From NCBI RefSeq assembly GCF_049673005.1, contig NZ_JBATXB010000004.1:1-64000 (forward strand): a stretch of DNA of 64,000 bases. The letters are read 5' to 3'. This DNA comes from Carnobacterium_A sp049673005. Lineage in GTDB: Bacteria > Bacillota > Bacilli > Lactobacillales > Carnobacteriaceae. The notes beneath the pieces are model-generated. The model worked only from the letters and a program-made list of their open reading frames with translations, ran no database searches and was not told where the DNA came from. This document shows positions 34,709 to 42,951 of this stretch, piece by piece (within the stretch, counting starts at the first letter, position 1; the number at the start of each line of letters is the position of its first letter). The translations under genes and the position numbers were made by a program.

Positions 34709-35278
34709 ATGAGAAATATTAGTTTACAGGTTTGGATTGAAGGGACAATTGTAGCTGCATTGGCAATTGTTTTATCTATGATACCTACAAATATAGGTAC
34801 AGGATTTACAATTTCGTTGGGTATGATACCTTTAGTTTTATATTCGCTAAGGAGAGGTACTACAGCTGGTTTAGCTGCAGGTTTTTTATGGGGTATACTA
34901 CACTATCTAACAGGTAATGTTGCGATTTTGAGTTTGATACAAGGATTTATTGAATATTTTATAGCATTCATGTTTGCAGGAATGGCAGGATTATTTTCTA
35001 AACCAGTTCAACTTGCATTAAAAAATAAGACACCGATAAAATTAGTCTATTATGTTACAATTGGAGCGATAATAGGAACTATTTCTCGCTTTTTTTGGCA
35101 TTTTGTTGCGGGATATTATTTTTGGGGAAGTTATGCTCCTGAAGGAATGAGTCCAGTTTTGTATTCGTTTGTAGCAAACGGAAGCAGTGCGTTAGCTACT
35201 ATGATTGTTACATCAATGGTCTTAGTATTACTAAGTAAGACTAGTCCTAACTTGTTTATACCAACTAAAGCAAAATAA
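34709..35278 (+). CDS. thiT: Thiamine ECF transporter S component ThiT
   Basis: A 189-residue membrane protein with six hydrophobic segments that binds thiamine and associates with the shared ECF energising module, which is encoded elsewhere. Residues matching known thiamine ligands in lactococcal ThiT are visible: the Glu-Tyr of GFIEYFIAF, the His of WHFVAGY, the Trp of FWGSYAPEG and the Tyr/Asn of PVLYSFVANG. ATG 34709 is chosen because AAGGAGGA precedes it; the open frame upstream runs through the riboswitch and is not translated. thiN at the window end (TPP synthesis) is in the same pathway. Confidence 0.95.
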   Translation: MRNISLQVWIEGTIVAALAIVLSMIPTNIGTGFTISLGMIPLVLYSLRRGTTAGLAAGFLWGILHYLTGNVAILSLIQGFIEYFIAFMFAGMAGLFSKPVQLALKNKTPIKLVYYVTIGAIIGTISRFFWHFVAGYYFWGSYAPEGMSPVLYSFVANGSSALATMIVTSMVLVLLSKTSPNLFIPTKAK

Positions 35279-35407
35279 GATGAAGAATAAATAGGGTAGA
35301 ATGACTTAAGTTTTCTAAAATAATTTACTACTCAAGATATTTTGTTAAAACTAGTAAAAAAGTGAATAACATAGTAAGATTAGTAAAAAGATTTGAAAGG
35401 ACTGCCT

Positions 35408-36859
35408 ATGCAACTATTTTTATCTATCTCATCTATTATTATTACCTTAAATACTATTTTTGCTATCATTACTGTTTTTCGAGAGAAACGTGATATTGCA
35501 GCAACTTGGGCTTGGTTAGTTGTTTTAATGTTTTTACCTGTGTTTGGCTTTGTATTTTATTTATTTATTGGGAATAAATTATCCAGAAAAAAAATATTTG
35601 ATATCAAGGCACAAGAGAGTATCGGCATGTCTGAATTAGTGCAAGCACAAAAAGAATTGTTAGCTGATGATGAGGACTTGCTTTCGAGTAAACAAGCATC
35701 AGAAAATTCTAAAGAAATGGCAAGTTTATTTCTTGAAAGCGATGAATCTATCTTAACTAAAGGGAATAAAGTTCAACTTTTTACAGATGGGGAAAAAAAA
35801 TATGAGTCATTAATTGCGGATATATATGAAGCTAAGCATCATATTCATTTAATTTATTATATATTTAAAGATGATAAAATTGGCAGAAGAGTTCTAGAAG
35901 CATTGGAAGATAGAGCAGCTGCAGGAGTAGAAGTTTTAGTTATATACGATGCTTTAGGCTCACGTTCTTTAAAAACAAATTTCTTTAAGAACCTAAAATC
36001 TTTAGGAGGCCATGCTGAATCATTTTTTGGCTCACGTTATAGTATAATAAATTTAAGGTTTAACTACCGTAATCACAGAAAAATCGTTATTATTGATGGG
36101 AAAATTGGTTATACTGGTGGATTCAATGTTGGTGATGAATACTTAGGAGAATACAAAAAATTTGGTTATTGGCGTGATACTCATATGAAAATTGAAGGCA
36201 ATGCAGTTTTACCGTTACAAAGTAGATTTCTAATGGATTGGAATGCAACTGTCTCTCATCATAAGTTAGAGTATCAGGAAAATTATTTTCCGTTGATAAA
36301 AAAACAAGGGAAAACGAATATGCAGATTGTTTCGAGCGGACCAGATACAGAGATACAGCAAATTAAAAAAGGTTACATTAAAATGATTAGTATGGCTAAA
36401 GAGTCGGTATATATTCAAACCCCTTATTTTGTTCCAGATGATTCATTACTGGAAACACTAGAAATAGCAGTCATGTCGGGAATAGATGTTAAAATTATGA
36501 TTCCAAATAAGCCGGATCATCCTTTCATTTATCGAGCTACAACCTATTATGCAGCTGAAATGATTGCTGCTGGAGCTGAAGTATATATTTACGATAATGG
36601 CTTTTTACATGCCAAGACAATCGTTATTGACGGTGAGATATGTTCAATAGGAACTGCTAATTTTGATGTTAGAAGTTTTAAATTGAATTTTGAAGTAAAT
36701 GCATTTATCTATGATCATGAGATAGCAAAGCAGCAAAGAGATATTTTTTATAAAGATATTGAAAATAGTTATCTGTTAACACAAGAAATACTAGATAACC
36801 AATCAAGATGGTTAAAATTTAAGCAGGTCTTTTCAAGATTATTTTCTCCAATTCTATAA
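35408..36859 (+). CDS. cls: Cardiolipin synthase
   Basis: The 483-residue membrane enzyme of the phospholipase D superfamily condenses two phosphatidylglycerol molecules to cardiolipin and glycerol. It has two N-terminal transmembrane helices (about 5-55, ending in the PVFGFVFYLFIGNKL block) and two HKD motifs: HRKIVIIDGKIGYTGGFN (about 220) and HAKTIVIDGEICSIGTAN (about 400). ATG 35408 has GAAAGGA upstream. It lies next to osmoprotectant transporters; cardiolipin content also responds to osmotic stress, so the link is plausible but inferred. Confidence 0.95.
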   Translation: MQLFLSISSIIITLNTIFAIITVFREKRDIAATWAWLVVLMFLPVFGFVFYLFIGNKLSRKKIFDIKAQESIGMSELVQAQKELLADDEDLLSSKQASENSKEMASLFLESDESILTKGNKVQLFTDGEKKYESLIADIYEAKHHIHLIYYIFKDDKIGRRVLEALEDRAAAGVEVLVIYDALGSRSLKTNFFKNLKSLGGHAESFFGSRYSIINLRFNYRNHRKIVIIDGKIGYTGGFNVGDEYLGEYKKFGYWRDTHMKIEGNAVLPLQSRFLMDWNATVSHHKLEYQENYFPLIKKQGKTNMQIVSSGPDTEIQQIKKGYIKMISMAKESVYIQTPYFVPDDSLLETLEIAVMSGIDVKIMIPNKPDHPFIYRATTYYAAEMIAAGAEVYIYDNGFLHAKTIVIDGEICSIGTANFDVRSFKLNFEVNAFIYDHEIAKQQRDIFYKDIENSYLLTQEILDNQSRWLKFKQVFSRLFSPIL

Positions 36860-36878
36860 ATAAATAAAGCTGTAAATT

Positions 36879-36935
36879 AAATAGCTGAACAAAAAAACTT
36901 CCGATTTATTTGGAAGTTTTTTTGTTCAGCTATTT
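36879..36935 (+). terminator. Very long rho-independent terminator after cls
   Basis: A perfect 24-bp inverted repeat (36879-36902 with 36912-36935) has a 9-base loop. The GC-containing inner stem CTTCC/GGAAG is followed by seven T, so it is a normal terminator core extended by pairing of the flanks. Confidence 0.92.
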
Positions 36936-36942
36936 GATTATT

Positions 36943-36972
36943 TTTACATAAAAATATCTCAAATTTGATAAT
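36943..36972 (+). promoter_or_regulatory. Candidate opuC promoter
   Basis: TTTACA (36943-36948), an 18-bp spacer and GATAAT (36967-36972) lie about 80 bases upstream of opuCA. This is a good but not consensus match. Confidence 0.5.
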
Positions 36973-37052
36973 GTATACATTTTAGTGGATAATAGTAATG
37001 TATTGTGCAAGATTTTAGTATATAAAAGAAATAAAATAAGAGGGTGGAAGCG

Positions 37053-38237
37053 ATGATTGAATTTAAAAATGTTTCAAAAATTTATAGAGGCGGTAAAAAA
37101 GCTGCAGAAAATATTAATCTTTCTTTTAACAAAGGAGAATTTATTGTTTTTATTGGGACAAGCGGAAGTGGGAAAACTACTTCAATGAGAATGATAAATC
37201 GAATGATTGAGCCAACATCAGGTCAAATTTTAATTAATGGTAAAGATATTATGAAGCAAGACCCAGTACAATTGCGTCGTAAAATTGGGTACGTTATTCA
37301 ACAAATTGGTTTAATGCCACACATGACAATCTTTAATAATATTGTGTTAGTACCACGTTTAATGAAATGGCCACAAGAGAAACAAAGAGCTATTGCAGAG
37401 GATTTGATACAAAAAGTGGATCTGCCACTGGATTTCTTAGATCGTTATCCATCTGAACTTTCAGGAGGACAACAACAAAGGATTGGTGTCATTCGGGCTT
37501 TGGCTGCAGATCAAGATATTATTTTAATGGATGAACCTTTTGGTGCATTAGACCCAATTACAAGAGATTCATTGCAAGAATTGCTTAAAGAACTTCAAAA
37601 AGAACTAGATAAAACAATTGTTTTTGTAACTCACGATATGGATGAAGCATTAAAATTAGCGGATAGAATTGTTATTATGCAAGAAGGAAAAGTAGTTCAA
37701 TTTGATACACCGGATAATATTTTATCAGCTCCGGCAAATCAATTCGTTGAAGATTTTATTGGTGAAGATCGTCTGATTCAAGCAAGACCCAATATCCAAA
37801 CGGTTGAACAAGTCATGTTGAAAAACCCTGCATCGGTAACTCCAGGTAAATCTATTTCAGACGCTATTAAAATCATGCGTGACCGTCGAGTAGATACGCT
37901 ACTTGTAACAGATGACGCTGGTATACTTAAAGGATATGTTGATATTGAGAGTATTGATTTAAACAGAAAAAAAGCAACCAGTGTAGGGGATATTATGTCT
38001 AACAAGGTATATTTTGTTAGAAAAGATACTCTTTTAAGAGATACTGTTCAACGTATCTTAAAACGTGGGTTTAAAAACGTACCGGTTGTAGACGATAAGG
38101 ATCATTTAGTAGGTATTGTTACACGTGCTTCTCTAGTTGATATTGTTTATGACACAATTTGGGGCGATAGTGAAGATGCAGAAATACCAAATGAGACCAA
38201 AATGGAATCTTTCACATCAATAGAAAGTAAAGAATAG
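37053..38237 (+). CDS. opuCA: Osmoprotectant (betaine/carnitine/choline) ABC transporter ATPase
   Basis: The 394-residue ATPase has Walker A GTSGSGKTT (about 35-43), signature LSGGQQQRIGVIRAL, Walker B IILMDEPFGALD and H-loop FVTHD. Two C-terminal CBS domains (about 250-370) follow. It lacks the OpuAA-type N-terminal extension, which places it with OpuC/BilE-type systems. ATG 37053 has AGGGTGG upstream; ATG 37044 overlaps that site. It is the first gene of opuCA-CB-CC-CD. Confidence 0.94.
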   Translation: MIEFKNVSKIYRGGKKAAENINLSFNKGEFIVFIGTSGSGKTTSMRMINRMIEPTSGQILINGKDIMKQDPVQLRRKIGYVIQQIGLMPHMTIFNNIVLVPRLMKWPQEKQRAIAEDLIQKVDLPLDFLDRYPSELSGGQQQRIGVIRALAADQDIILMDEPFGALDPITRDSLQELLKELQKELDKTIVFVTHDMDEALKLADRIVIMQEGKVVQFDTPDNILSAPANQFVEDFIGEDRLIQARPNIQTVEQVMLKNPASVTPGKSISDAIKIMRDRRVDTLLVTDDAGILKGYVDIESIDLNRKKATSVGDIMSNKVYFVRKDTLLRDTVQRILKRGFKNVPVVDDKDHLVGIVTRASLVDIVYDTIWGDSEDAEIPNETKMESFTSIESKE

Positions 38238-38249
38238 GAGGGAAGAAAC

Positions 38250-38873
38250 ATGGCTGATTTTTTTGCAAACAATGGTTCTGATCTATTGTTAAAAACTTGG
38301 GAACATTTGTATATTTCTATTATTGCTTTGTCTCTAGGGGTTATTGTAGCTGTTCCACTAGGAATTGTATTAACTCGATTTAAAAGACTATCGTCATTTG
38401 TTATTGGATTAGCAACTATTTTGCAAACTGTTCCTTCCTTAGCTTTATTAGCTTTGATGATTCCATTATTAGGTATTGGGAAATTACCTGCTATTATTGC
38501 ACTATTTATCTATTCTTTATTGCCAATTTTAAGAAATACGTTTATTGGTGTACATGGAGTGGATGCAGGATTGAAAGATGCTGGTAAAGGCATGGGAATG
38601 ACGGATATGGATTTGATTCGATTAGTTGAATTGCCACAAGCAGCTCCGGTTATAATGGCTGGCATCCGACTTTCTGGAGTTTATGTTATAGCATGGGCTA
38701 CTTTAGCATCTTATATCGGAGCAGGTGGATTAGGGGACTTTATTTTTAATGGGTTAAATGTATTTAGTACTGAATTTATCCTTGCTGGAACTATACCAGT
38801 TACAGTGATGGCTTTATTAGTAGATTTTTTATTAGGAAAACTAGAGAAAAAAGTGACGCCCGTTCAAGCATAA
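38250..38873 (+). CDS. opuCB: Osmoprotectant ABC transporter permease
   Basis: The 207-residue inner-membrane permease has about five hydrophobic segments, the QTVPSLALLALMIPLLGIGK segment and an EAA-like cytoplasmic loop (GKGMGMTDMDLIRLVELPQA) that contacts OpuCA. It starts 12 bases after opuCA with AGGAGGG upstream. It pairs with OpuCD as the heterodimeric membrane part. Confidence 0.94.
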   Translation: MADFFANNGSDLLLKTWEHLYISIIALSLGVIVAVPLGIVLTRFKRLSSFVIGLATILQTVPSLALLALMIPLLGIGKLPAIIALFIYSLLPILRNTFIGVHGVDAGLKDAGKGMGMTDMDLIRLVELPQAAPVIMAGIRLSGVYVIAWATLASYIGAGGLGDFIFNGLNVFSTEFILAGTIPVTVMALLVDFLLGKLEKKVTPVQA

Positions 38874-38895
38874 AAATACAGGAGGTTTTTAAATA

Positions 38896-39834
38896 ATGAA
38901 CGCAATCAAAAAATTAAATAAAATTGTGATTCTTCTTTTTGCAACTGCTGTATTGAGTAGTTGCTCACTTCCAGGCTTAGGCGGAGGATTTGATGGAGAA
39001 GGTATCACCATCACAGGAGGAACGACATCTGAAACACAAATTTTAGCTTTTATCGTTGAAGGCATGGTTGAACACTATTTGGATATTGATGCAGAAATTA
39101 TCAATAATCTGGGTTCATCTACATTAAATCATCAAGCATTAATTGGTGGAGACGCTAATGTATCTGGAGCTCGTTATACTGGAACATCATTGACAGGTGA
39201 ATTAGCTTTAGAGCCTATCACTGATCCTATTGAAGCTTACGACAAGGTTGTGAAAGGATTTGAAAAAGAATTCAATCAAAAATGGTTTCCGAGTTATGGT
39301 TTTTCAAATTCATATGCGTTTATGGTGACCCAAGAAACAGCTGAAAAATATGACCTTAAAACAGTTAGTGATTTAAAAGAGGTTAGTTCAAAACTTAATC
39401 TAGGTGCGGATAATTCATGGATGGAAAGAAAAGGAGATGGATATGATGCTTTTGTAAGCACGTATGACTTCGACTTTAATCGAGTATATCCTATGCAGAT
39501 AGGATTGGTTTATGATGCACTAGCTGCTGATAAGATGGATGTGGTTTTAGGTTATTCAACAGATGGCAGAATAAAAAGCTATGACTTAGTTGTATTAGAA
39601 GATGATAAACAACTATTCCCACCTTATGATGCTAGTCCTGTTGCTTCAAATGAAGTGCTAAAAGAATACCCAGAATTGAACGAAATTCTATTGAAATTAG
39701 AAGGAACTATTTCAACAGAAAAAATGCAAGAAATGAATTATACTGCTGATAATGATTTATTAGAGCCGAAAACAGTAGCACAGAAATTTTTAAAAGAGAA
39801 CAATTTTTTTGAAAATAAAAAAGAGGAGGAATAA
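38896..39834 (+). CDS. opuCC: Osmoprotectant-binding lipoprotein
   Basis: The 312-residue substrate-binding protein has an N-terminal signal peptide and an LSSC lipobox (Cys about 23). The body matches the OpuCC/ProX-type fold: ITITGGTTSETQILAFIVEGMVE start, NNLGSSTLNHQAL, and the DVVLGYSTDGRIKSYDLVVLEDD segment. The ligand is a quaternary amine (betaine, choline or carnitine); which one cannot be told. The ribosome site is CAGGAGG. Confidence 0.93.
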   Translation: MNAIKKLNKIVILLFATAVLSSCSLPGLGGGFDGEGITITGGTTSETQILAFIVEGMVEHYLDIDAEIINNLGSSTLNHQALIGGDANVSGARYTGTSLTGELALEPITDPIEAYDKVVKGFEKEFNQKWFPSYGFSNSYAFMVTQETAEKYDLKTVSDLKEVSSKLNLGADNSWMERKGDGYDAFVSTYDFDFNRVYPMQIGLVYDALAADKMDVVLGYSTDGRIKSYDLVVLEDDKQLFPPYDASPVASNEVLKEYPELNEILLKLEGTISTEKMQEMNYTADNDLLEPKTVAQKFLKENNFFENKKEEE

Positions 39835-39837
39835 CTA

Positions 39838-40506
39838 GTGGAGGTTTCAAAACTGGGTCTTTGGGAACAATTATGGTATTATTTCAACGAAAATGGCTTT
39901 TATATTTGGGAACAGTTTTTACGTCATTTTTTAATTTCTATCTATGGCGTCCTCTTTGCTGCAATTATTGGTATTCCAATAGGTTTTTTAATTTCTCGTC
40001 GAGGGAAGTTAGCAGATTGGGTAATAGGAATTGCTAACGTGATTCAAACTATTCCATCCTTAGCCATGTTATCTATCCTAATGCTTGGATTAGGATTAGG
40101 AACTACCACCGTTATTGTTACAGTATTTTTATATTCATTGCTGCCGATTATTAAAAATACGTATACTGGAGTTCGAAGTGTTGATAGAAATATTCTGGAT
40201 TCAGGAAAAGGCATGGGAATGACTAGATTACAATTGACATTTATGGTAGAACTACCATTATCCTTGTCTGTCATTATGGCCGGGATTCGTAATGCACTTG
40301 TTGTAGGAATAGGTATTACCGCAATCGGTACCTTTATTGGTGCTGGTGGTTTAGGAGATATTATCGCACGTGGTGTTAACGCTACAAACGGAGGAGCGAT
40401 TATATTGTCTGGTGCTATACCAACAGCGTTTATGGCGATTATCAGTGATTTTGTTTTAGGAGTTATCGAAAAGAAGTTGGATCCTACTCGCAAAGTGAGA
40501 GGCTAA
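39838..40506 (+). CDS. opuCD: Osmoprotectant ABC transporter permease
   Basis: The 222-residue membrane permease is homologous to OpuCB, with the QTIPSLAMLSILMLGLGLGT segment and a GKGMGMTRLQLTFMVELPLS coupling loop. The start is GTG 39838, behind AGAGGAGGA, three bases after the opuCC stop. It is the last gene of the operon; a terminator follows. Confidence 0.93.
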   Translation: MEVSKLGLWEQLWYYFNENGFYIWEQFLRHFLISIYGVLFAAIIGIPIGFLISRRGKLADWVIGIANVIQTIPSLAMLSILMLGLGLGTTTVIVTVFLYSLLPIIKNTYTGVRSVDRNILDSGKGMGMTRLQLTFMVELPLSLSVIMAGIRNALVVGIGITAIGTFIGAGGLGDIIARGVNATNGGAIILSGAIPTAFMAIISDFVLGVIEKKLDPTRKVRG

Positions 40507-40566
40507 TGGCTTTATAAAAAATATAAACTTATAAAAATTGAAATATAAGGCTAGTAAAATTTATGT

Positions 40567-40602
40567 ATAACCTCCAAAAAATTAATTGGAGGTTATTTTT
40601 TT
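40567..40602. terminator. Terminator after opuCD
   Basis: ATAACCTCCAA (40567-40577) pairs perfectly with TTGGAGGTTAT (40586-40596), followed by a T-run to 40602. Confidence 0.9.
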
Positions 40603-40942
40603 AAAAAAAGTGGTATAAAAATAGTTTAATATACTTTATCAGTCCATGTAAAAAACTATCTAATTGGATTAATTGAAATCTTAGGCTGCTCTTAATTAAT
40701 CTTGTAAATCACCGATAAAAGAATAAGCAGAAGAAAAAAACTACCTGAGATATACTCTGGTATTGCACTTATTAGAAAATAAATCTTTATAAACTAATTT
40801 TAATGTAGTTGACTGGTAGTTTGAATTAATTTTTTTAGGAGAAAGAGGATAAACAAAAACTCTTACAAAATTTTATGTTTGTTTATCTGAAATATTATGG
40901 AATGTGTTTTCGTAAAGATACACATTAATAATGCTTTTAAAT
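40603..40942. other. Non-coding gap between opuCD and the YolD-like gene
   Basis: No ORF with a ribosome site is seen on either strand. Small complementary arms occur at 40848-40857 with 40878-40887 (GATAAACAAA/TTTGTTTATC) and AATGTGT/ACACATT around 40900-40926. The latter lies just beyond the stop of the leftward YolD-like gene but has no T-run, so its terminator is unclear. Confidence 0.4.
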
Positions 40943-41260
40943 CTACGATAAACGAATATGTCGGATATCATTAAAAGAAAGCATATGAATTAGGTCGCAA
41001 TCGCTACTTTCAAGTACAAGCATCCCTCTTTTATTTTCAATATGCTTGATTATCCCAATCTGTTCATTGATAAATAAATTATATTCAGTTTTATTCATTT
41101 GAAGTATAACTGATTTCTTACGTTCATAAGCTTGTGTTAAAAAATAAGTGATTTGAGGTTCTGGCATTTGAGAAAAAGGTTTAATTGATTTTGATTTACT
41201 TACCAAAGAAATTTTTTTACTGAAAAAAGTAGAATATTGTTCAGCTAAGTTCTTTTCCAT
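40943..41260 (-). CDS. YolD-like family protein, SOS-regulated
   Basis: The 105-residue protein resembles the YolD-like family. It has a short basic N-terminal part, the KPFSQMPEPQ box (about 27-36, comparable with the WxPFaxMPE-type motif), then an all-beta barrel-like half ending in LSFNDIRHIRLS. YolD proteins usually sit beside Y-family DNA polymerase genes of the UvrX/ImuB type; none is adjacent here. The start ATG (41258-41260) has GGAGGA upstream; longer in-frame starts further up would read through the promoter and LexA boxes. Regulation by LexA is well supported by two operators. The family match is moderate. Confidence 0.7.
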   Translation of the reverse strand: MEKNLAEQYSTFFSKKISLVSKSKSIKPFSQMPEPQITYFLTQAYERKKSVILQMNKTEYNLFINEQIGIIKHIENKRGMLVLESSDCDLIHMLSFNDIRHIRLS

Positions 41261-41271
41261 ATCGATTCCTC

Positions 41272-41322
41272 CGAACGTTTGTTTGATATCATCAGTATAC
41301 GAACAAGCGTTCATATTTGCAA
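41272..41322 (-). promoter_or_regulatory. Promoter of the YolD-like gene with two LexA boxes
   Basis: On the - strand, TTGCAA (41317-41322), a 17-bp spacer and TATACT (41294-41299) form a strong promoter. One LexA-type box, CGAACAAGCGTTCA on the + strand (41300-41313), fills the spacer. A second, CGAACGTTTGTTTG (41272-41285), lies between the -10 and the ribosome site. Each matches CGAAC-N4-GTTCG at 9 of 10 positions. Confidence 0.85.
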
Positions 41323-41372
41323 GTCTTTTAATATTTATTAGCGATAAAGTTTTCTTTCGCACTCATTGTAGT

Positions 41373-41378
41373 TATAAT
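41373..41378 (+). promoter_or_regulatory. Candidate -10 of the degV-family gene
   Basis: A perfect TATAAT lies 50 bases upstream of the DegV-family gene, without a clear -35. It diverges from the YolD-like promoter. Confidence 0.4.
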
Positions 41379-41427
41379 AGAATGAGTAAAGCTTAAATAG
41401 ATAAAGCGATGATGAGGAGAAAATAGA

Positions 41428-42297
41428 ATGACTTATAAAATAATGGCAGATGCTTGTTGTGATTTACCGCTAGAATTTGTGGAGAAAAATGATATTCATA
41501 TAATTGATATGACGATTAATATAAATGGTAAAGAATACTTAGATGATTTAGGTAAAACATTTGATAGAGAGGCTTTTTTTCAATCAGTAAAGGATGGTCA
41601 AATTGCTACTACTTCCCAAATAAATATTGGCACTTATTTAGAAATATTTAATCAGTACATTAAAAAAGATGAACCGGTCCTTTATCTAGCCTTCTCATCA
41701 GGATTAAGTGGATCTTACAATAACGCAGTTGCAGCTCTTAATATACTGAAAGAAGAACATGAGTCAATTAAGATTACAATTATTGATACGTTATCTATTT
41801 GTCTCGGAGATGGTTTATTAATTTATGAAGCCGTTCAATTAAAAAAATCAGGTAAATCTCTACTAGAGGTAAAAGAATGGGTTGAAGAGAATAAATTCAA
41901 GCTGCATACTTGGATTACAGTAGAAGATATAAAGCATTTAGAACGAGGTGGGCGCATCTCAGCTGTTTCGGCAACGCTGGGAACATTACTGAATGTTAAA
42001 CCTATTATTGTTGTGAACCGTACAGGAAAGTTAGTGCCATCTGCAAAAGTACGCGGCCGTAAAAAGTCATTACAATTTCTTGTTCAAAAAACTATAGAAG
42101 GAATAATAGAGCCAGAAAAACAGACACTTTTTATCGGACATGTAGGTGTTCCTGAAGATGCATTATGGATTAAAAATGCTCTTTTAGAAAAAATTAAAGT
42201 GAAGGATATTCAGATTTATCCATATGGACCAACAATTGCGGCACATACTGGATTTGGATCAATTGCAACTTTTTCATTTGGAGAAACTAGAAAATAA
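41428..42297 (+). CDS. DegV family fatty-acid-binding protein
   Basis: The 289-residue cytosolic protein of the DegV/FakB family binds a fatty acid and, in characterised members, presents it to the kinase FakA. It shows the N-terminal MADACCDLP block, ATTSQINIGTYLEIF, the FSSGLSGSYNNA loop (phosphate/carboxylate site), VEDIKHLERGGRIS and the C-terminal YPYGPTIAAHTGFGS block. It has full family length. The fatty-acid kinase gene is not in the window. Confidence 0.92.
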   Translation: MTYKIMADACCDLPLEFVEKNDIHIIDMTININGKEYLDDLGKTFDREAFFQSVKDGQIATTSQINIGTYLEIFNQYIKKDEPVLYLAFSSGLSGSYNNAVAALNILKEEHESIKITIIDTLSICLGDGLLIYEAVQLKKSGKSLLEVKEWVEENKFKLHTWITVEDIKHLERGGRISAVSATLGTLLNVKPIIVVNRTGKLVPSAKVRGRKKSLQFLVQKTIEGIIEPEKQTLFIGHVGVPEDALWIKNALLEKIKVKDIQIYPYGPTIAAHTGFGSIATFSFGETRK

Positions 42298-42322
42298 CGT
42301 TGATTTATTCAAATCTTGTGTG

Positions 42323-42351
42323 TTGTAATTTAGGCTTAATAACGGTATAAT
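42323..42351 (+). promoter_or_regulatory. Promoter of the V-ATPase operon
   Basis: TTGTAA (42323-42328), a 17-bp spacer and TATAAT (42346-42351) are 274 bases upstream of ntpF, giving a long leader. A second perfect TATAAT closer in (about 42519-42524) lacks a good -35 and may be an alternative start. Confidence 0.7.
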
Positions 42352-42538
42352 AGACGATGTATACGTTTTAAATTAGTTGTTAAACAATTACCAGTACAAA
42401 TTGTTTCTAAGGCAGATAAAGTTATTAAAAGAAATATATTTTGCGTGAGGACGTTTGTTTTAATAAAGGTACTTTGCTTACAATAGAATCTATATTTAAG
42501 TTGGATTTTTTTTCTTAATATAATAGAACAAAACGGTT

Positions 42539-42610
42539 GGGCGATAGCTTTCAAGGATAATTCTTCAAGGGGTGAGAAGAAGTCCTTTAAGCACGCCTAT
42601 TTTTTATTTT
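42539..42610 (+). promoter_or_regulatory. Three-tier terminator-like hairpin in the V-ATPase operon leader
   Basis: Nested helices stack in one long stem: GGCG (42540-42543) with CGCC (42594-42597), GCTT (42547-42550) with AAGC (42589-42592), AAGGA (42553-42557) with TCCTT (42583-42587), and TTCTTC (42561-42566) with GAAGAA (42576-42581). The loop is AAGGGGTGA. Six T follow from 42600, then the ntpF ribosome site GAGGAGGTG. This is a terminator inside a leader and so a candidate attenuator; its trigger is unknown. Confidence 0.7.
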
Positions 42611-42624
42611 GAGGAGGTGAAAGA

Positions 42625-42951
42625 ATGAGTTTAGAAACAGTTCAATATGTCAAAGAAGCAGAAGAGAGAGCAGCGAAATTAGAATTAGATAGTCTCTCTG
42701 AAATGAAAAATATAAAAGCTGAAGCCCAAGTTACCATTGAAGAACATAAAAAAAGAGTATCCTTAGAATTAAAAGATTATGAGTTTAGTCAACAAAAAGA
42801 ATACGACAAAAAAATAGCTTCTATAAAAGATGAAAAAGATAAAGTTGTTGCAGTCGAAGTAGAAGAGATGAAACAGTCCGTTCAGATGAATAAAACAAAT
42901 GTAGTTAATGACATTGTTAAGGAGGTCGTCAATCGATATGGCAATAGCTAA
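42625..42951 (+). CDS. ntpF: V-type ATPase peripheral stalk subunit (NtpF, subunit G/H)
   Basis: The 108-residue, highly charged, fully helical coiled-coil protein (Glu/Lys-rich heptads from about residue 8 to 95) fits the NtpF/subunit G stalk. It pairs with NtpE to form the peripheral stalk that links the V1 head to subunit I. The start has GAGGAGGTG. Its end overlaps ntpI by 14 bases. First gene of the operon, as in Enterococcus hirae. Confidence 0.88.
   Translation: MSLETVQYVKEAEERAAKLELDSLSEMKNIKAEAQVTIEEHKKRVSLELKDYEFSQQKEYDKKIASIKDEKDKVVAVEVEEMKQSVQMNKTNVVNDIVKEVVNRYGNS

Noticed and set aside
40044..40493. Long reverse-strand open frame inside opuCD
   Set aside because: It is antisense to a well-supported permease, has no ribosome site and no recognisable product.
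40848..40887. 10-bp inverted repeat as a terminator of the YolD-like gene
   Set aside because: The loop is 20 bases, there is no T-run on the - strand and it lies about 60 bases past the stop.
42572..42628. 18-codon leader ORF ending ATGA with ntpF
   Set aside because: The GTG has no properly spaced ribosome site, and the overlap is likely by chance; the RNA hairpin is the better explanation.
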